From assembly GCF_003732545.1 (NCBI RefSeq), contig NZ_AYKF01000069.1:1-54888 (forward strand): DNA of 54,888 nucleotides. The letters run 5' to 3'. The number at the start of each line of letters is the position of its first letter. The stretch's first letter is position 1. Both the position numbers and the translations under genes were made by a program. Source of the stretch: Salinisphaera orenii subsp. halophila YIM 95161 (GTDB lineage Bacteria > Pseudomonadota > Gammaproteobacteria > Nevskiales > Salinisphaeraceae). Shown here piece after piece: positions 25,329 to 32,975 of the stretch. The notes beneath the pieces are model-generated. The model searched no databases. It was not told the DNA's origin and saw nothing but the letters and a program-made list of their open reading frames with translations.

Positions 25329-26498
25329 ATGAACGCGAATTCCGCTCTCGGCAGACGCATCGCGACCCTCGCCCTGCTGTGGCTCGCGGGCGTGTACATG
25401 CGCGCGCCCATCCTGATGATGTCGGCGCTGGGGGCCCGCGTGCGCGAGGCCCTGGGCTTCGGCGACACCGGGCTGGGCGCGCTCACGACCACGCCCATTC
25501 TCATGCTCGGACTCGGCGCCCTGCCCGCGGCCTGGCTGATCGGCCGCTTCGGCGCGCGCAACACGCTGGTGGCGGCGATCGCGCTGACTGCGGCGGCCTC
25601 GGCGGCCCGGGCGCTGGCGCCGGATCTGGTGCCCCTGCTGGTCGCGACCGCGGCCATGGGCCTGGGCATCGCGGCGATGCAGCCGGCGCTGCCGGCCCTG
25701 GTCGGGCGCTGGTGTCCGGGTTCGGTGGCGCTGGCCAGCGCGGTCTACATGAACGGCATGATGGTCGGCGAGTTCACCGGTGCGGGGCTGACGCTGCCGC
25801 TGTTGCTGCCCGCGGCCGGTGGCGACTGGCGGCTCGCGCTCGCGCTGTTCTCGCTGCCGGTGCTGATCATCGCCCCGGCGCTGCTGTGGCCGACCCTGCA
25901 CGGCACCCGCACCGACATGGACCGGCTGCGGCGGCGCCTGCCGGACTGGCGCGACGCGCGCATGTGGCTCTACGGCACGGCGCTCGGCGCCACCGCGGCC
26001 ACCTTCTTCGGCATCAACGCGTACATGAGCCCGCTGCTGGCCCGCAAGGGCCTGGCCCCGGAACTCGATCTGGTGCTGTTCGTGTTCAACATCGCGCAGC
26101 TGGGCGGCTCGCTGCTGATGGTGTTCGTGGCCCGCGCCGTGCTGCGGGTGCCGCGGCTGCTGTTCATCACGCTGGCGCTGCACGTCGCCGCGCTGACCGG
26201 CTTCATGACGCTGGACGGGCTCGTGCCGCTGCTGACGGTAGCGTTCGTGCTAAGTCTGGTGGCGGCCCTGCAGCTGATCGCGCTGACCATGCTGCCGCCG
26301 CTGCTGCGCGGCCCCGACGCCGCCGGCGCCATGGCCGCCGGCATGTTCGCGATCGGCTATGTGCTGGCTTTCGTCATTCCGCTGATCGCGGGCGCGGCCA
26401 GCGACCTCTTCGGCCGCATCGATGCCGCGCTGTGGGTCTTTCTCGGCTGCAATCTGGTGTTTCTGCCGCTGGCCTGGCGCACGCCCACACGCAGCTGA
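25329..26498 (+). CDS. CynX/NimT-family MFS transporter
   Basis: The 389-residue membrane protein has about 12 hydrophobic helices. WLAGVYMRAPILMMSALGARVREALGFGDTGLGALTTTPILMLGLGALPAAWLIGRFGARNT matches the helix 1-3 region of CynX/YeaN-type MFS permeases, and an MGLGIAAMQPALPALVGRW phrase fits helix 4-5. These export or import small anions such as cyanate or nitroimidazoles; the actual substrate is unknown. No cynT or cynS is adjacent. It is divergent from pyk with 105 bases between starts. Confidence 0.8.
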   Translation: MNANSALGRRIATLALLWLAGVYMRAPILMMSALGARVREALGFGDTGLGALTTTPILMLGLGALPAAWLIGRFGARNTLVAAIALTAAASAARALAPDLVPLLVATAAMGLGIAAMQPALPALVGRWCPGSVALASAVYMNGMMVGEFTGAGLTLPLLLPAAGGDWRLALALFSLPVLIIAPALLWPTLHGTRTDMDRLRRRLPDWRDARMWLYGTALGATAATFFGINAYMSPLLARKGLAPELDLVLFVFNIAQLGGSLLMVFVARAVLRVPRLLFITLALHVAALTGFMTLDGLVPLLTVAFVLSLVAALQLIALTMLPPLLRGPDAAGAMAAGMFAIGYVLAFVIPLIAGAASDLFGRIDAALWVFLGCNLVFLPLAWRTPTRS

Positions 26499-26522
26499 GC
26501 CGCTGCGCGGACCGAACGGCGG

Positions 26523-26933
26523 TCAGTCCGCATCGCGATCGCGACGGTCGTCGGCCGCGCGCCAGTCCGCCAGGCTGTCGCTGTGTTTCTTCGGCCGCGG
26601 CGCGAACAGGCCCGAGACGGTGCGGCCGAGGCCGCGATTGAGCGCCCGCACGCCGCTGTAGAAGCCGCTGCCGGTACGCTCGCTGCGGCCGAGCAGGCCG
26701 GCCAGCGTGCGGTGGACCCCGGCCACGCCCGCGGTGCCGGTATCCACGGCCTGCTCCATGTGCTGCTGGCGACGGCGAAACCGCTGGCGCGACTCCGCGA
26801 GCAGACCGGCATCGGCATAGCCGCCCATGAGCACGCGAAATCGCTCCTGGGCGTCGGCGACATCGCGCTCGAGCCGCAGGGCCGCCACCAGCAGCGCGAC
26901 CAGGCCGAGGCCGACGAGGACCGCGACGATCAT
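26523..26933 (-). CDS. Membrane-anchored hypothetical protein
   Basis: The 136-residue product starts at an ATG overlapping the stop of the upstream gene (ATGA). One N-terminal membrane helix (VAVLVGLGLVALLVAAL, about 3-19) is followed by an Arg/Glu/Gln-rich segment (LERDVADAQERFRVL; RQRFRRRQQHMEQAVD) likely to be helical or coiled-coil, a glycine-rich hinge, and a basic then acidic tail ending in DRRDRDAD. No family is recognised. It is predicted to sit in the inner membrane with a cytoplasmic or periplasmic helical domain and to act with the partner encoded just before it. Confidence 0.7.
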   Translation of the reverse strand: MIVAVLVGLGLVALLVAALRLERDVADAQERFRVLMGGYADAGLLAESRQRFRRRQQHMEQAVDTGTAGVAGVHRTLAGLLGRSERTGSGFYSGVRALNRGLGRTVSGLFAPRPKKHSDSLADWRAADDRRDRDAD

Positions 26934-27304
26934 GAGCCGGAGGGGTGGAAGATCTCGAGCCGCGCCTCGACCTGCTGCGCGGCGAGCTGGGCCTTCATCT
27001 CGCGCGCAACGGTGTCGTAGACCCGGCGCCGGACCATTCGCGGGGCCACCCCCACGAAGGCGGCGCCCCAGCGCGAACGACTGCGCGCCAGCGTCATGGG
27101 GTTGATGATGTCCACGATGATGCGGCTGCCGCCGACCTCGCCGAGCAGCGCGGCCAGCTCCTCGTCGGACGACTCCAGCTCGCGGGCGAGCCGGCCGATC
27201 TGCGCCTCGAGCGCGTGCAGACGTCGATAGGCACGCCACAGCAGCGCCGTCGCCACCGCGAGCGCGGCGCCGAACAAGAGACTGATCCCAACGAGTAGCG
27301 TCAT
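26930..27304 (-). CDS. Membrane-anchored coiled-coil hypothetical protein
   Basis: The 124-residue protein has an N-terminal membrane helix (about 3-22), then a coiled-coil candidate (YRRLHALEAQIGRLARELESSDEELAALLGEVG, about 26-58), a compact region with IIVDIINPMTLARSRSRWG, and a C-terminal helix rich in Ala and Gln. The INPMTLARSRS phrase is a conserved feature of many uncharacterised gammaproteobacterial proteins, by memory. It forms a translationally coupled pair with the next gene. Function unknown; assembly with its partner in the membrane is inferred. Confidence 0.7.
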   Translation of the reverse strand: MTLLVGISLLFGAALAVATALLWRAYRRLHALEAQIGRLARELESSDEELAALLGEVGGSRIIVDIINPMTLARSRSRWGAAFVGVAPRMVRRRVYDTVAREMKAQLAAQQVEARLEIFHPSGS

Positions 27305-27399
27305 GACGATCTTCTAACCTCGTCAACGTGCAATGGCATGATGCCGCGCTGCAACATGATCGTGCAACCGGAGCCGCGGGCGGCGCGTTACACTCGAGT

Positions 27400-28269
27400 A
27401 TGAACCCATGCAGGGCGCCTGCGATGACCGCCGACACCGCCCCCGCCGAGGACATGCCGCTGAGCGGCCGCCGCATCGGCGTGCCCGAATCGCGCCAGCT
27501 GGACCTGTTCGCCGACATGCTCGAGCGCCGCGGTGCGGCGGTGCGCCGCTGCCCGCTGGTCGACATCCGCGACACCCCGGACACGGCGGCGGTCACGGCC
27601 TGGCTGGACGACGTCATCGCGCACGGTCTCGACGAGATGATCTGGCTCACCGGCGAAGGCCTGCGGCGCCTGCGCAGCTTCGCCGAGCGCGCCGGCCCGC
27701 CCTACCCCGAACGCTTCGCCGAGCGGCTGGCGGCCACGCGCGCCATCACCCGCGGGCCCAAGCCCACGCGCGAGCTGCGGGCGATGGGGCTGCGATCCGA
27801 CATCGCAGCGACCGAGCCGACCACCGCCGGCGTGATCGATGCGCTCGAAGCGGTCGACCTCGCCGGCCATCGCGTCGGCGTGCAGCTCTACGGCAGCGAC
27901 CCCAACCGGCCGCTGATGGATTTTCTGGCGCGCAAGCAGGCCAACGTGCGCGTGGTCGCGCCCTATGTCTACGCCGACGAGGCCGAGGAACCGCAGGTGT
28001 TGGCGTTCATCGACGCCCTCGTCGACGGCGAACTCGACGGCCTGGCCTTCACCAGCTCGCCGCAGGTGCGACGCCTGCTCAAGGTCGCGCGCGGGCAGGG
28101 GCGGGAGACCGAACTGATCGCGGCGATGAACGCGCGCTGCGTGGCCGCCGTGGGCCCGCTGGTGGCCGAGCGGCTGCACGACGCCGGGATCGCCGTCACG
28201 CTGATGCCCGAATCCAGCTATTTCATGAAACCCCTGGTACGCGCCCTGGTCGAGCACTTCGCCGACTGA
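27400..28269 (+). CDS. hemD: Uroporphyrinogen-III synthase-like protein
   Basis: About 289 residues from ATG 27400 or 281 from ATG 27424; the longer frame to 27328 is unlikely. The HemD bilobal pattern is seen: GRRIGVPESRQLDLFADMLERRGAAVRRCPLVDIRD in lobe 1, WLTGEGLRRLRSFA, then TTAGVIDALEAVDLAGHRVGVQLYGSD and VVAPYVYADE, and the closing LAFTSSPQVRRLL ... VAAVGPLVAERLHDAGIAVTLMPES. HemD cyclises hydroxymethylbilane in haem and sirohaem synthesis. It is not with hemC or hemX, and this lobe sequence resembles the actinobacterial/stand-alone type, so it may be a paralogue rather than the housekeeping enzyme. Confidence 0.8.
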   Translation: MNPCRAPAMTADTAPAEDMPLSGRRIGVPESRQLDLFADMLERRGAAVRRCPLVDIRDTPDTAAVTAWLDDVIAHGLDEMIWLTGEGLRRLRSFAERAGPPYPERFAERLAATRAITRGPKPTRELRAMGLRSDIAATEPTTAGVIDALEAVDLAGHRVGVQLYGSDPNRPLMDFLARKQANVRVVAPYVYADEAEEPQVLAFIDALVDGELDGLAFTSSPQVRRLLKVARGQGRETELIAAMNARCVAAVGPLVAERLHDAGIAVTLMPESSYFMKPLVRALVEHFAD

Positions 28270-28332
28270 GGCCCATCGACAATCACAGCGCCGGCTGTAA
28301 CATCGACGGGCCGCCCTCAGCCGTCCTCGTCC

Positions 28333-28779
28333 ATGCCGAACAAGCGCTCCCCCCTGTCGCTGGCCGTCGTGCTCGGTCTCGCCGCCCTGGTGCCCTTCGC
28401 TGTCGGCGTCTATGTCGCCTGGACCGGGACGTCGCTGGACGCCCGCAGCGCCCTGCGCTGGCTGCTGCCCTATCTGGCGACCGTGGTCGCCTTCATCGGC
28501 GGCGTGCAGTGGGGCCGCATGCTCGCCCAGCGCAGCGCCGCACCGCTGGACATGGCGCTGGCGGTCACGCCCGCCCTGATCGCCTGGGGCGCGCTGCTGA
28601 CCGCCGCGCCCTGGCGCGGCCTGCTGCTGCTGTTCGCGCTGATCGCGGCCTGGCTGATCGACGAACACGGCGCCCGCCAGGGCTGGCAGAAACGCGGCTT
28701 CCTGCAGCTGCGGCGCGTGCTGACGCTGGCGGTCGCGCTCTGCGTGATCGCCATGGGCTGGCGCGTGGTTCGTGGCTGA
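28333..28779 (+). CDS. DUF3429 integral membrane protein
   Basis: The 148-residue protein has about four membrane helices and the DUF3429 signature FIGGVQWGRML (about 56-66) after YLATVVA, plus a closing basic segment (RQGWQKRGFLQLRRVLT). The family has no known function. Its stop lies inside the next gene (8-base overlap), linking it to an alpha/beta hydrolase. Confidence 0.82.
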   Translation: MPNKRSPLSLAVVLGLAALVPFAVGVYVAWTGTSLDARSALRWLLPYLATVVAFIGGVQWGRMLAQRSAAPLDMALAVTPALIAWGALLTAAPWRGLLLLFALIAAWLIDEHGARQGWQKRGFLQLRRVLTLAVALCVIAMGWRVVRG

Positions 28780-29638
28780 ACCGGCGCCGCTGACAGTGGC
28801 CACGGACACGGTCGCCGCGGCCGACGGCGGCTGCTGCGCGCTCACGCGGGTCCGCGCCGAGGCCGCTGCGACGCGCGCCCCGGTCGTCATGCTGCCCGGC
28901 ATGTTCAGCGGCCGGCGCTTCTGGCTGTCCGACGGCGGCGTCGGCCTGGCGGCGTATCTGGCGCGCTGCGGCCACCCGGTGTTCATCGTCCAGCGGCGCG
29001 GGCTGTCGGACTCGCCGGCCTGCGCGGGCCGCCCCGGCATGCACGAACACATCGCCCACGACCTGCCCGCGGTCCAGGCGGCCGTGTCCGCGATCGCGGC
29101 GCCGCCGGCGTTCTGGGTGGGCCACTCCTTCGGCGGCGTGATGGCCGCCCGGGCCGCGGCCGAACATCTCGATGCCGGACGCGTCGCCGGCCTCGTGCTG
29201 TTCGCCAGCCAGTTCGAGGTCGGCAAGCGCATGCTCGACTGGCCCGGCTGCCTGCTGACCCGCGGCGTGGCCCGGCTGCGCGGTCATTTCCCGGCGCGGG
29301 CCGCCGGCCTCGGGCCCGAGAACGAACCCGTCGCTGCGATCGAGGATGCGACCGACTGGGTGGTCCGCGGCCGCCGCGAGCCGGCGCTGCGCGCCGCCCT
29401 GGCCCGCATCACCGCCCCGGTGCTGGCGATCTCCGGGGCCGCCGACCAGGTGGACCCGAGCATCGGCTGCGAGCGCTTCATCGGCCACTTCGCGAGCCGG
29501 GACCGCACGTTCATACGCGCCGGGCGGGGCAACGGCTACGCCCGGGACTACGATCATCCGGGCATCGTGGTCAGCCGCGACGCGCGCCGCGAAATCTGGC
29601 CCCGCGTGGCCGACTGGATAGCCGCACGCGACGCATGA
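28772..29638 (+). CDS. Alpha/beta-fold hydrolase
   Basis: The 288-residue protein begins at a GTG within the end of the DUF3429 gene. Hydrolase elements are the oxyanion region VVMLPGMFSGRRFWLSD (about 35-51), the nucleophile elbow WVGHSFGGVMAAR (serine near residue 118), LAISGAADQVDPS (acid) and the late YDHPGIVVS histidine. The strand-helix order is usual for the superfamily. The substrate could be an ester, lactone or acyl thioester. There is no signal peptide. Confidence 0.82.
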   Translation: MAEPAPLTVATDTVAAADGGCCALTRVRAEAAATRAPVVMLPGMFSGRRFWLSDGGVGLAAYLARCGHPVFIVQRRGLSDSPACAGRPGMHEHIAHDLPAVQAAVSAIAAPPAFWVGHSFGGVMAARAAAEHLDAGRVAGLVLFASQFEVGKRMLDWPGCLLTRGVARLRGHFPARAAGLGPENEPVAAIEDATDWVVRGRREPALRAALARITAPVLAISGAADQVDPSIGCERFIGHFASRDRTFIRAGRGNGYARDYDHPGIVVSRDARREIWPRVADWIAARDA

Positions 29639-29714
29639 GCACGGCTGGTCGCATCGCCCGCGGCCGGCCGTGTCGTGATCGGGCCGCGGCCCGTCGCGAT
29701 CGATCGAACGCGGT

Positions 29715-31079
29715 TCAGGCGCCGATCAGGCTCTGGCCGCAGACCCGCAGCACGTTGCCGGAGATGCCGCCGGCGCCGGGCGTGGACAGGAAGGTGATCG
29801 CCTCGGCCACGTCGCGCGGTTCGCCGCCCTGGGACAGCGAGGACAGCCGGCGGCCGGCCTCGCGCACGCCGAAGGGCATCTCCGCGGTCATGCGCGTCTC
29901 GATGAAGCCCGGCGCGACCGCGTTCACGCAGATGCCGCGGTCGCGCTCGGTCTGCCCGCGGCGTTCGACGAAGCCGATCAGACCGGCCTTGGTCGCGCCG
30001 TAGTTGGTCTGGCCGCGGTTGCCGGCGATACCGCCGATCGAGCACAGGCAGGTCACCCGGCCGTGGTCGTTGATCACGCCTTCGGCGCTCAGCAGCTCGT
30101 CGACCGCGAGGATCGCCTGCAGGTTGATCGCGACGACCATGTCCCAGTGGTGCTCGGGCATGTTCGCCAGCGTCTTGTCGCGGGTGACGCCGGCGTTGTG
30201 GACCACGATGTCCACGCCGCCGAACCGCTCCTTGAAGAAATCGGCGATCCGGCGCGGCGCGTCGTCGGCGGTGATGTCCAGCGCCAGGGCGGTACCGCCG
30301 AATCGGGCCACCGTCTCCTCGAGCGTATCGCTGTCCTGGGGAATGTCCAGGCAGACCACGGTCGCGCCCTCGGCGGCCAGGCGTTCGGCGGTCGCCGCGC
30401 CGATGCCGCGGGCGCCGCCGGTGACCAGCGCGACCTTGTCCGCCAGCGGCTGGGTGTCGGGCACACGCTCGGGCATGATCCCGGCCCGGGTGACGGTCAG
30501 CGGCTGGCCGTCCACATAGGTGCTGTAGTCCGACAGGAAGAAGCGCAGCGGCTCGACGATGCGATCCTCCGCACCGGGCTCCACGTAGAGCATGTTGGCG
30601 GTCGAGCCGAGCTTGCCGATCTCCTTGGCCAGCGACCGCACGAAGCCCTCGACCGCGCGCGCCGCGCTCGCGCCGGCGACCGACGTCATCGCTTCGGGCA
30701 GGCTGGCGAGCACGACCACGCGGGCGTTGGGCGTGAGCTTGCGCGCGACCGGGTGGAAGAAGTCGTAGAGCGCGCGCAGATCCGCCGCGCCGGCCAGGCC
30801 GGTGGCATCGAAGACCAGCGCGTCGTAGCGCTCATCGTCGGCCGGGCTCGGCGTGTCGGCGCGTTCGACCCGCGCGCCGGTGGTCTCGAGCGCGGCCGAG
30901 ACGCGATCGAAGGCCGCGCTGGCGGCGGTTGCACCCACCAGCACGCGTTGGCCCTCCAGAAAACGCGCCTGATAGGGCGGCTCGGCGCGCGCCAGCGTCT
31001 GCGGCGTCGGCAGACCGACGGTGTCGATCACACGGCGCACGGTCGGATTGGCAGCGGCGCGGACTAGATAATCGCTCAT
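29715..31079 (-). CDS. fabG: High-molecular-weight 3-oxoacyl-ACP/CoA reductase (FabG4-like)
   Basis: The 454-residue protein is nearly twice normal FabG length. Residues about 210-454 are a standard SDR: VTGGARGIGAATAERLAAEG (cofactor), VHNAGVTRDKTLANM, catalytic CSIGGIAGNRGQTNYGATKAGLIGF (Ser, Tyr, Lys) and FIETRMTAEMPFGVREAGRRLSSLSQGGEPRDVA. The N-terminal ~200 residues are a degenerate Rossmann-like flavodoxin-type domain (QRVLVGATAASAAFDRVSAALETTGARVE). This layout is that of mycobacterial FabG4, which reduces long-chain 3-oxoacyl-CoA with NADH. It suits lipid or polyhydroxyalkanoate metabolism here. Confidence 0.88.
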   Translation of the reverse strand: MSDYLVRAAANPTVRRVIDTVGLPTPQTLARAEPPYQARFLEGQRVLVGATAASAAFDRVSAALETTGARVERADTPSPADDERYDALVFDATGLAGAADLRALYDFFHPVARKLTPNARVVVLASLPEAMTSVAGASAARAVEGFVRSLAKEIGKLGSTANMLYVEPGAEDRIVEPLRFFLSDYSTYVDGQPLTVTRAGIMPERVPDTQPLADKVALVTGGARGIGAATAERLAAEGATVVCLDIPQDSDTLEETVARFGGTALALDITADDAPRRIADFFKERFGGVDIVVHNAGVTRDKTLANMPEHHWDMVVAINLQAILAVDELLSAEGVINDHGRVTCLCSIGGIAGNRGQTNYGATKAGLIGFVERRGQTERDRGICVNAVAPGFIETRMTAEMPFGVREAGRRLSSLSQGGEPRDVAEAITFLSTPGAGGISGNVLRVCGQSLIGA

Positions 31080-31120
31080 GGTGACTCCTCGGGTGCCGGC
31101 CGCCGAAAACGACGGCCGCC

Positions 31121-31140
31121 TGTTTTAGTGCACTGCAACA
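31121..31140. promoter_or_regulatory. Palindrome upstream of fabG, candidate operator
   Basis: The site reads TGTT-TT-AGTGCACT-GC-AACA, with 16 of 20 bases symmetric. It lies 42-61 bases before the fabG start on its template side, where a promoter would be. The central TAGTGCACT (31126-31134) is shared with the MarR-operon palindrome at 7692-7703. Confidence 0.45.
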
Positions 31141-31348
31141 TGTTTGAGTTTAATCCGGCCCAGCGTCAAATAAAAGTCTGAGGCCGTATTTTTCATCAAT
31201 CCGTCTTTCATGGCCCTCGCCTGCGGGCCTCAGCGCGCCGCCACCACGCCCGGCCTGCACCCGCGCGCCCCGTGTTGTACCATCGCCGGATGACGACAAC
31301 GCTGACGGCCGCAGTCAACGCGCACGGGCCGCCGCGTCGGAGGCAGGC

Positions 31349-31558
31349 ATGAGCGAAGACGACAATCGGCTGGTCCTCAATTCGCGGGCCCGCGCCATTC
31401 TCGACGGGCTGCCGCCGGACGATCGCGAACGCCTCGAACGGCTGATGGAACAGGCCGCAGCCGGCCAGCGGCGCATGCTCGAGACCGCCCTGGAAGACGC
31501 CGTACGGATGGTGCCGTCGCCTCTGCGCCGGCGCGTGCAGAAGCTGTTCCTCGGATGA
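31349..31558 (+). CDS. Small hypothetical protein
   Basis: The 69-residue protein is highly charged and mainly helical (NSRARAILDGLPPDDRERLERLMEQAAAGQRRML), with no membrane segment or signal peptide, and a basic end PSPLRRRVQKLFLG. It overlaps the next gene by four bases (ATGA), so it is almost certainly real and co-translated. It may be a partner or chaperone of the larger repeat protein that follows. No family recognised. Confidence 0.65.
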   Translation: MSEDDNRLVLNSRARAILDGLPPDDRERLERLMEQAAAGQRRMLETALEDAVRMVPSPLRRRVQKLFLG

Positions 31559-32685
31559 ACGATCCGGCCGCGCGCGCCGAGCTGGAAAAGCTCGCCCGCA
31601 TTCTCGACACCGATACCGCCAGCCTCGCCTTTCTCGACTATCTGGAAGCCGGCCAGCTGCGGACGCTGCGCGAGGGCATCACCGACGCGCTGTTTGAAAA
31701 GTTCCGGCCGAGTTTCAGCGGCTTTGCGCGGCTGTCGTCGCTGCTGCCGCTGACGATCAGCGCAAAGATATCCGAACGCGTGCTCGGCCCCATGCTTTCC
31801 GGCCGGATCGCCGGGGAGATGCCGCCCGACCGCGCGATCGAACTGTCGTCGCGGCTGTCGGACACCTTTCTCGCCGACACCTGCCTCGAACTCGATCCGG
31901 AGCGGGCCAAGCCGATCATCGCCGGCTTTCCGGTGGCGCGCTCGGTGGCGATCACCCGACTGCTGCTCGCACGCGGCGAATACATCACCATGGGCCGCTT
32001 CGTCGACGTGCTGCCCGACGAGACGCTGTTCGCGGCCACCGACGCCATCGACAGCGGCGCGGATCTGCTCAAGATCAGTTTCTTCGTCGAGGACAGCCAG
32101 CGCCTCGACGCGGTGATCGCGCATCTGGACACCGAACGCCGCCGGGCCGTGATCGACGCCGCCGCGGCCGAGGATCTCTGGCCGGAAGTCATCGCCACCC
32201 TGCGGCGCATCGGCCCGGAGGCGCGTCATGCGCTGGCCGAACTCGCGCTGGCACAGCGCGCCGAGATTCTGGACTCGCTCATCCGCGCCGCGGCCGAGCA
32301 CGACCTGTGGCCGTCGCTGCTGACGATCGGCCGGGAACTGCCGGACGCCTCCGTGGAACGGCTCGCCGACCAGCCCGCCTTCGACGACGCCCGCGTGGTG
32401 CGCAGCGTAATCGACTCGGTGGTGGCCAACGATCTGTGGGACGCCCTCCAGACCCAGCTGCCGTTGATGGGCCCGACGCGCTGCGCCCGGCTTCTCGAGG
32501 TCGCGGCCACCGAACGCCGGGCCTTTCTCGCCGAGTTCGGCCAGCGGGTCACCGCCGAGGACTCCTGCGCCGACACCCTGCGCGCCGGCTCGGCGCATCT
32601 GGCCGCCCCCGTACGCGCCGAGGCCGCGGCCGCCAGCGGCCGTACCACGCTGGCCGGGCTCATCGCCGAGCCGGCCGCGAGCTGA
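31555..32685 (+). CDS. Helical-repeat hypothetical protein with 43-residue repeats
   Basis: The 376-residue cytoplasmic protein is predicted almost all-helical. A DLW motif occurs at residues 207, 250 and 293, exactly 43 apart, inside repeats of pattern A-x(2-3)-DLW-x(15)-P-x(20): AEDLWPEV, EHDLWPSL, ANDLWDAL. An earlier related element DLLKISFF sits near 170. The N-terminal half has the motifs FEKFRPSFSGFARLSSLLPL, SERVLGPMLSGRIAGEMPPDRA and GEYITMGRFVDVLPDETL. The repeats suggest a HEAT/MgtE-N-like superhelix for protein binding. I do not know its function. It is paired with the small gene before it and ends tail-to-tail with the ACBP gene. Confidence 0.75.
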   Translation: MNDPAARAELEKLARILDTDTASLAFLDYLEAGQLRTLREGITDALFEKFRPSFSGFARLSSLLPLTISAKISERVLGPMLSGRIAGEMPPDRAIELSSRLSDTFLADTCLELDPERAKPIIAGFPVARSVAITRLLLARGEYITMGRFVDVLPDETLFAATDAIDSGADLLKISFFVEDSQRLDAVIAHLDTERRRAVIDAAAAEDLWPEVIATLRRIGPEARHALAELALAQRAEILDSLIRAAAEHDLWPSLLTIGRELPDASVERLADQPAFDDARVVRSVIDSVVANDLWDALQTQLPLMGPTRCARLLEVAATERRAFLAEFGQRVTAEDSCADTLRAGSAHLAAPVRAEAAAASGRTTLAGLIAEPAAS

Positions 32686-32695
32686 GTCGCTCAGC
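32681..32695. terminator. Hairpin spanning two convergent stop codons
   Basis: GCTGAG (32681-32686) and CTCAGC (32690-32695) pair around TCG. The stop codons of the plus-strand repeat protein (32683-32685) and of the minus-strand ACBP gene (32691-32693) both lie in this 15-base hairpin. No T-tract follows on either side, so termination is uncertain. Confidence 0.35.
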
Positions 32696-32975
32696 CGTAC
32701 TGCGCCTCGACGGCCTCGACCTCGGCGATGTACGCCGCCATCGCCTGTTCCCGCGACTGGCCCTCGACATCCTTCCAGGCCTGCCACTTGTAGCGCTCGA
32801 CGGGATTGAGCATCCCCGGCTTGCGACCGGTGACGTCGCCGTCGGTCGCCTGCCGGTAGAGGGCGTACATCTTCAGTTTGAAATCGTTGGAGGGTTTGAA
32901 CGCGCCGTCCGCCGGCGCATGACGCACCTTGTCGACGGCCTCCTGGAATCGGCGCTCCAGATCGGACATGATCAC
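32691..32975 (-). CDS. Acyl-CoA-binding protein
   Basis: The 94-residue protein matches the ACBP four-helix fold: LERRFQEAVDKVRHAPADGAFKPSNDFKLKMYALYRQATDGDV, then RPGMLNP-like KPGMLNPVERYKWQAWKDVEGQSREQAMAAYIAEVE. The conserved Tyr, Lys and Trp that hold the CoA 3'-phosphate and adenine ring (KMYALYRQ, KWQAW) are present. ACBP binds medium to long acyl-CoA in the cytoplasm and buffers its pool. It is last of a coupled operon with fadE, a serine hydrolase and an esterase; its start overlaps the esterase stop. The shorter start MSDLERR is also plausible. Confidence 0.92.
   Translation of the reverse strand: MIMSDLERRFQEAVDKVRHAPADGAFKPSNDFKLKMYALYRQATDGDVTGRKPGMLNPVERYKWQAWKDVEGQSREQAMAAYIAEVEAVEAQYG

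Noticed and set aside
23999-26183. Long upstream extension of the pyruvate kinase frame
   Set aside because: The true start is MNRKTKIVATLGPAS at 25223; the extension is antisense to the CynX-like MFS gene.
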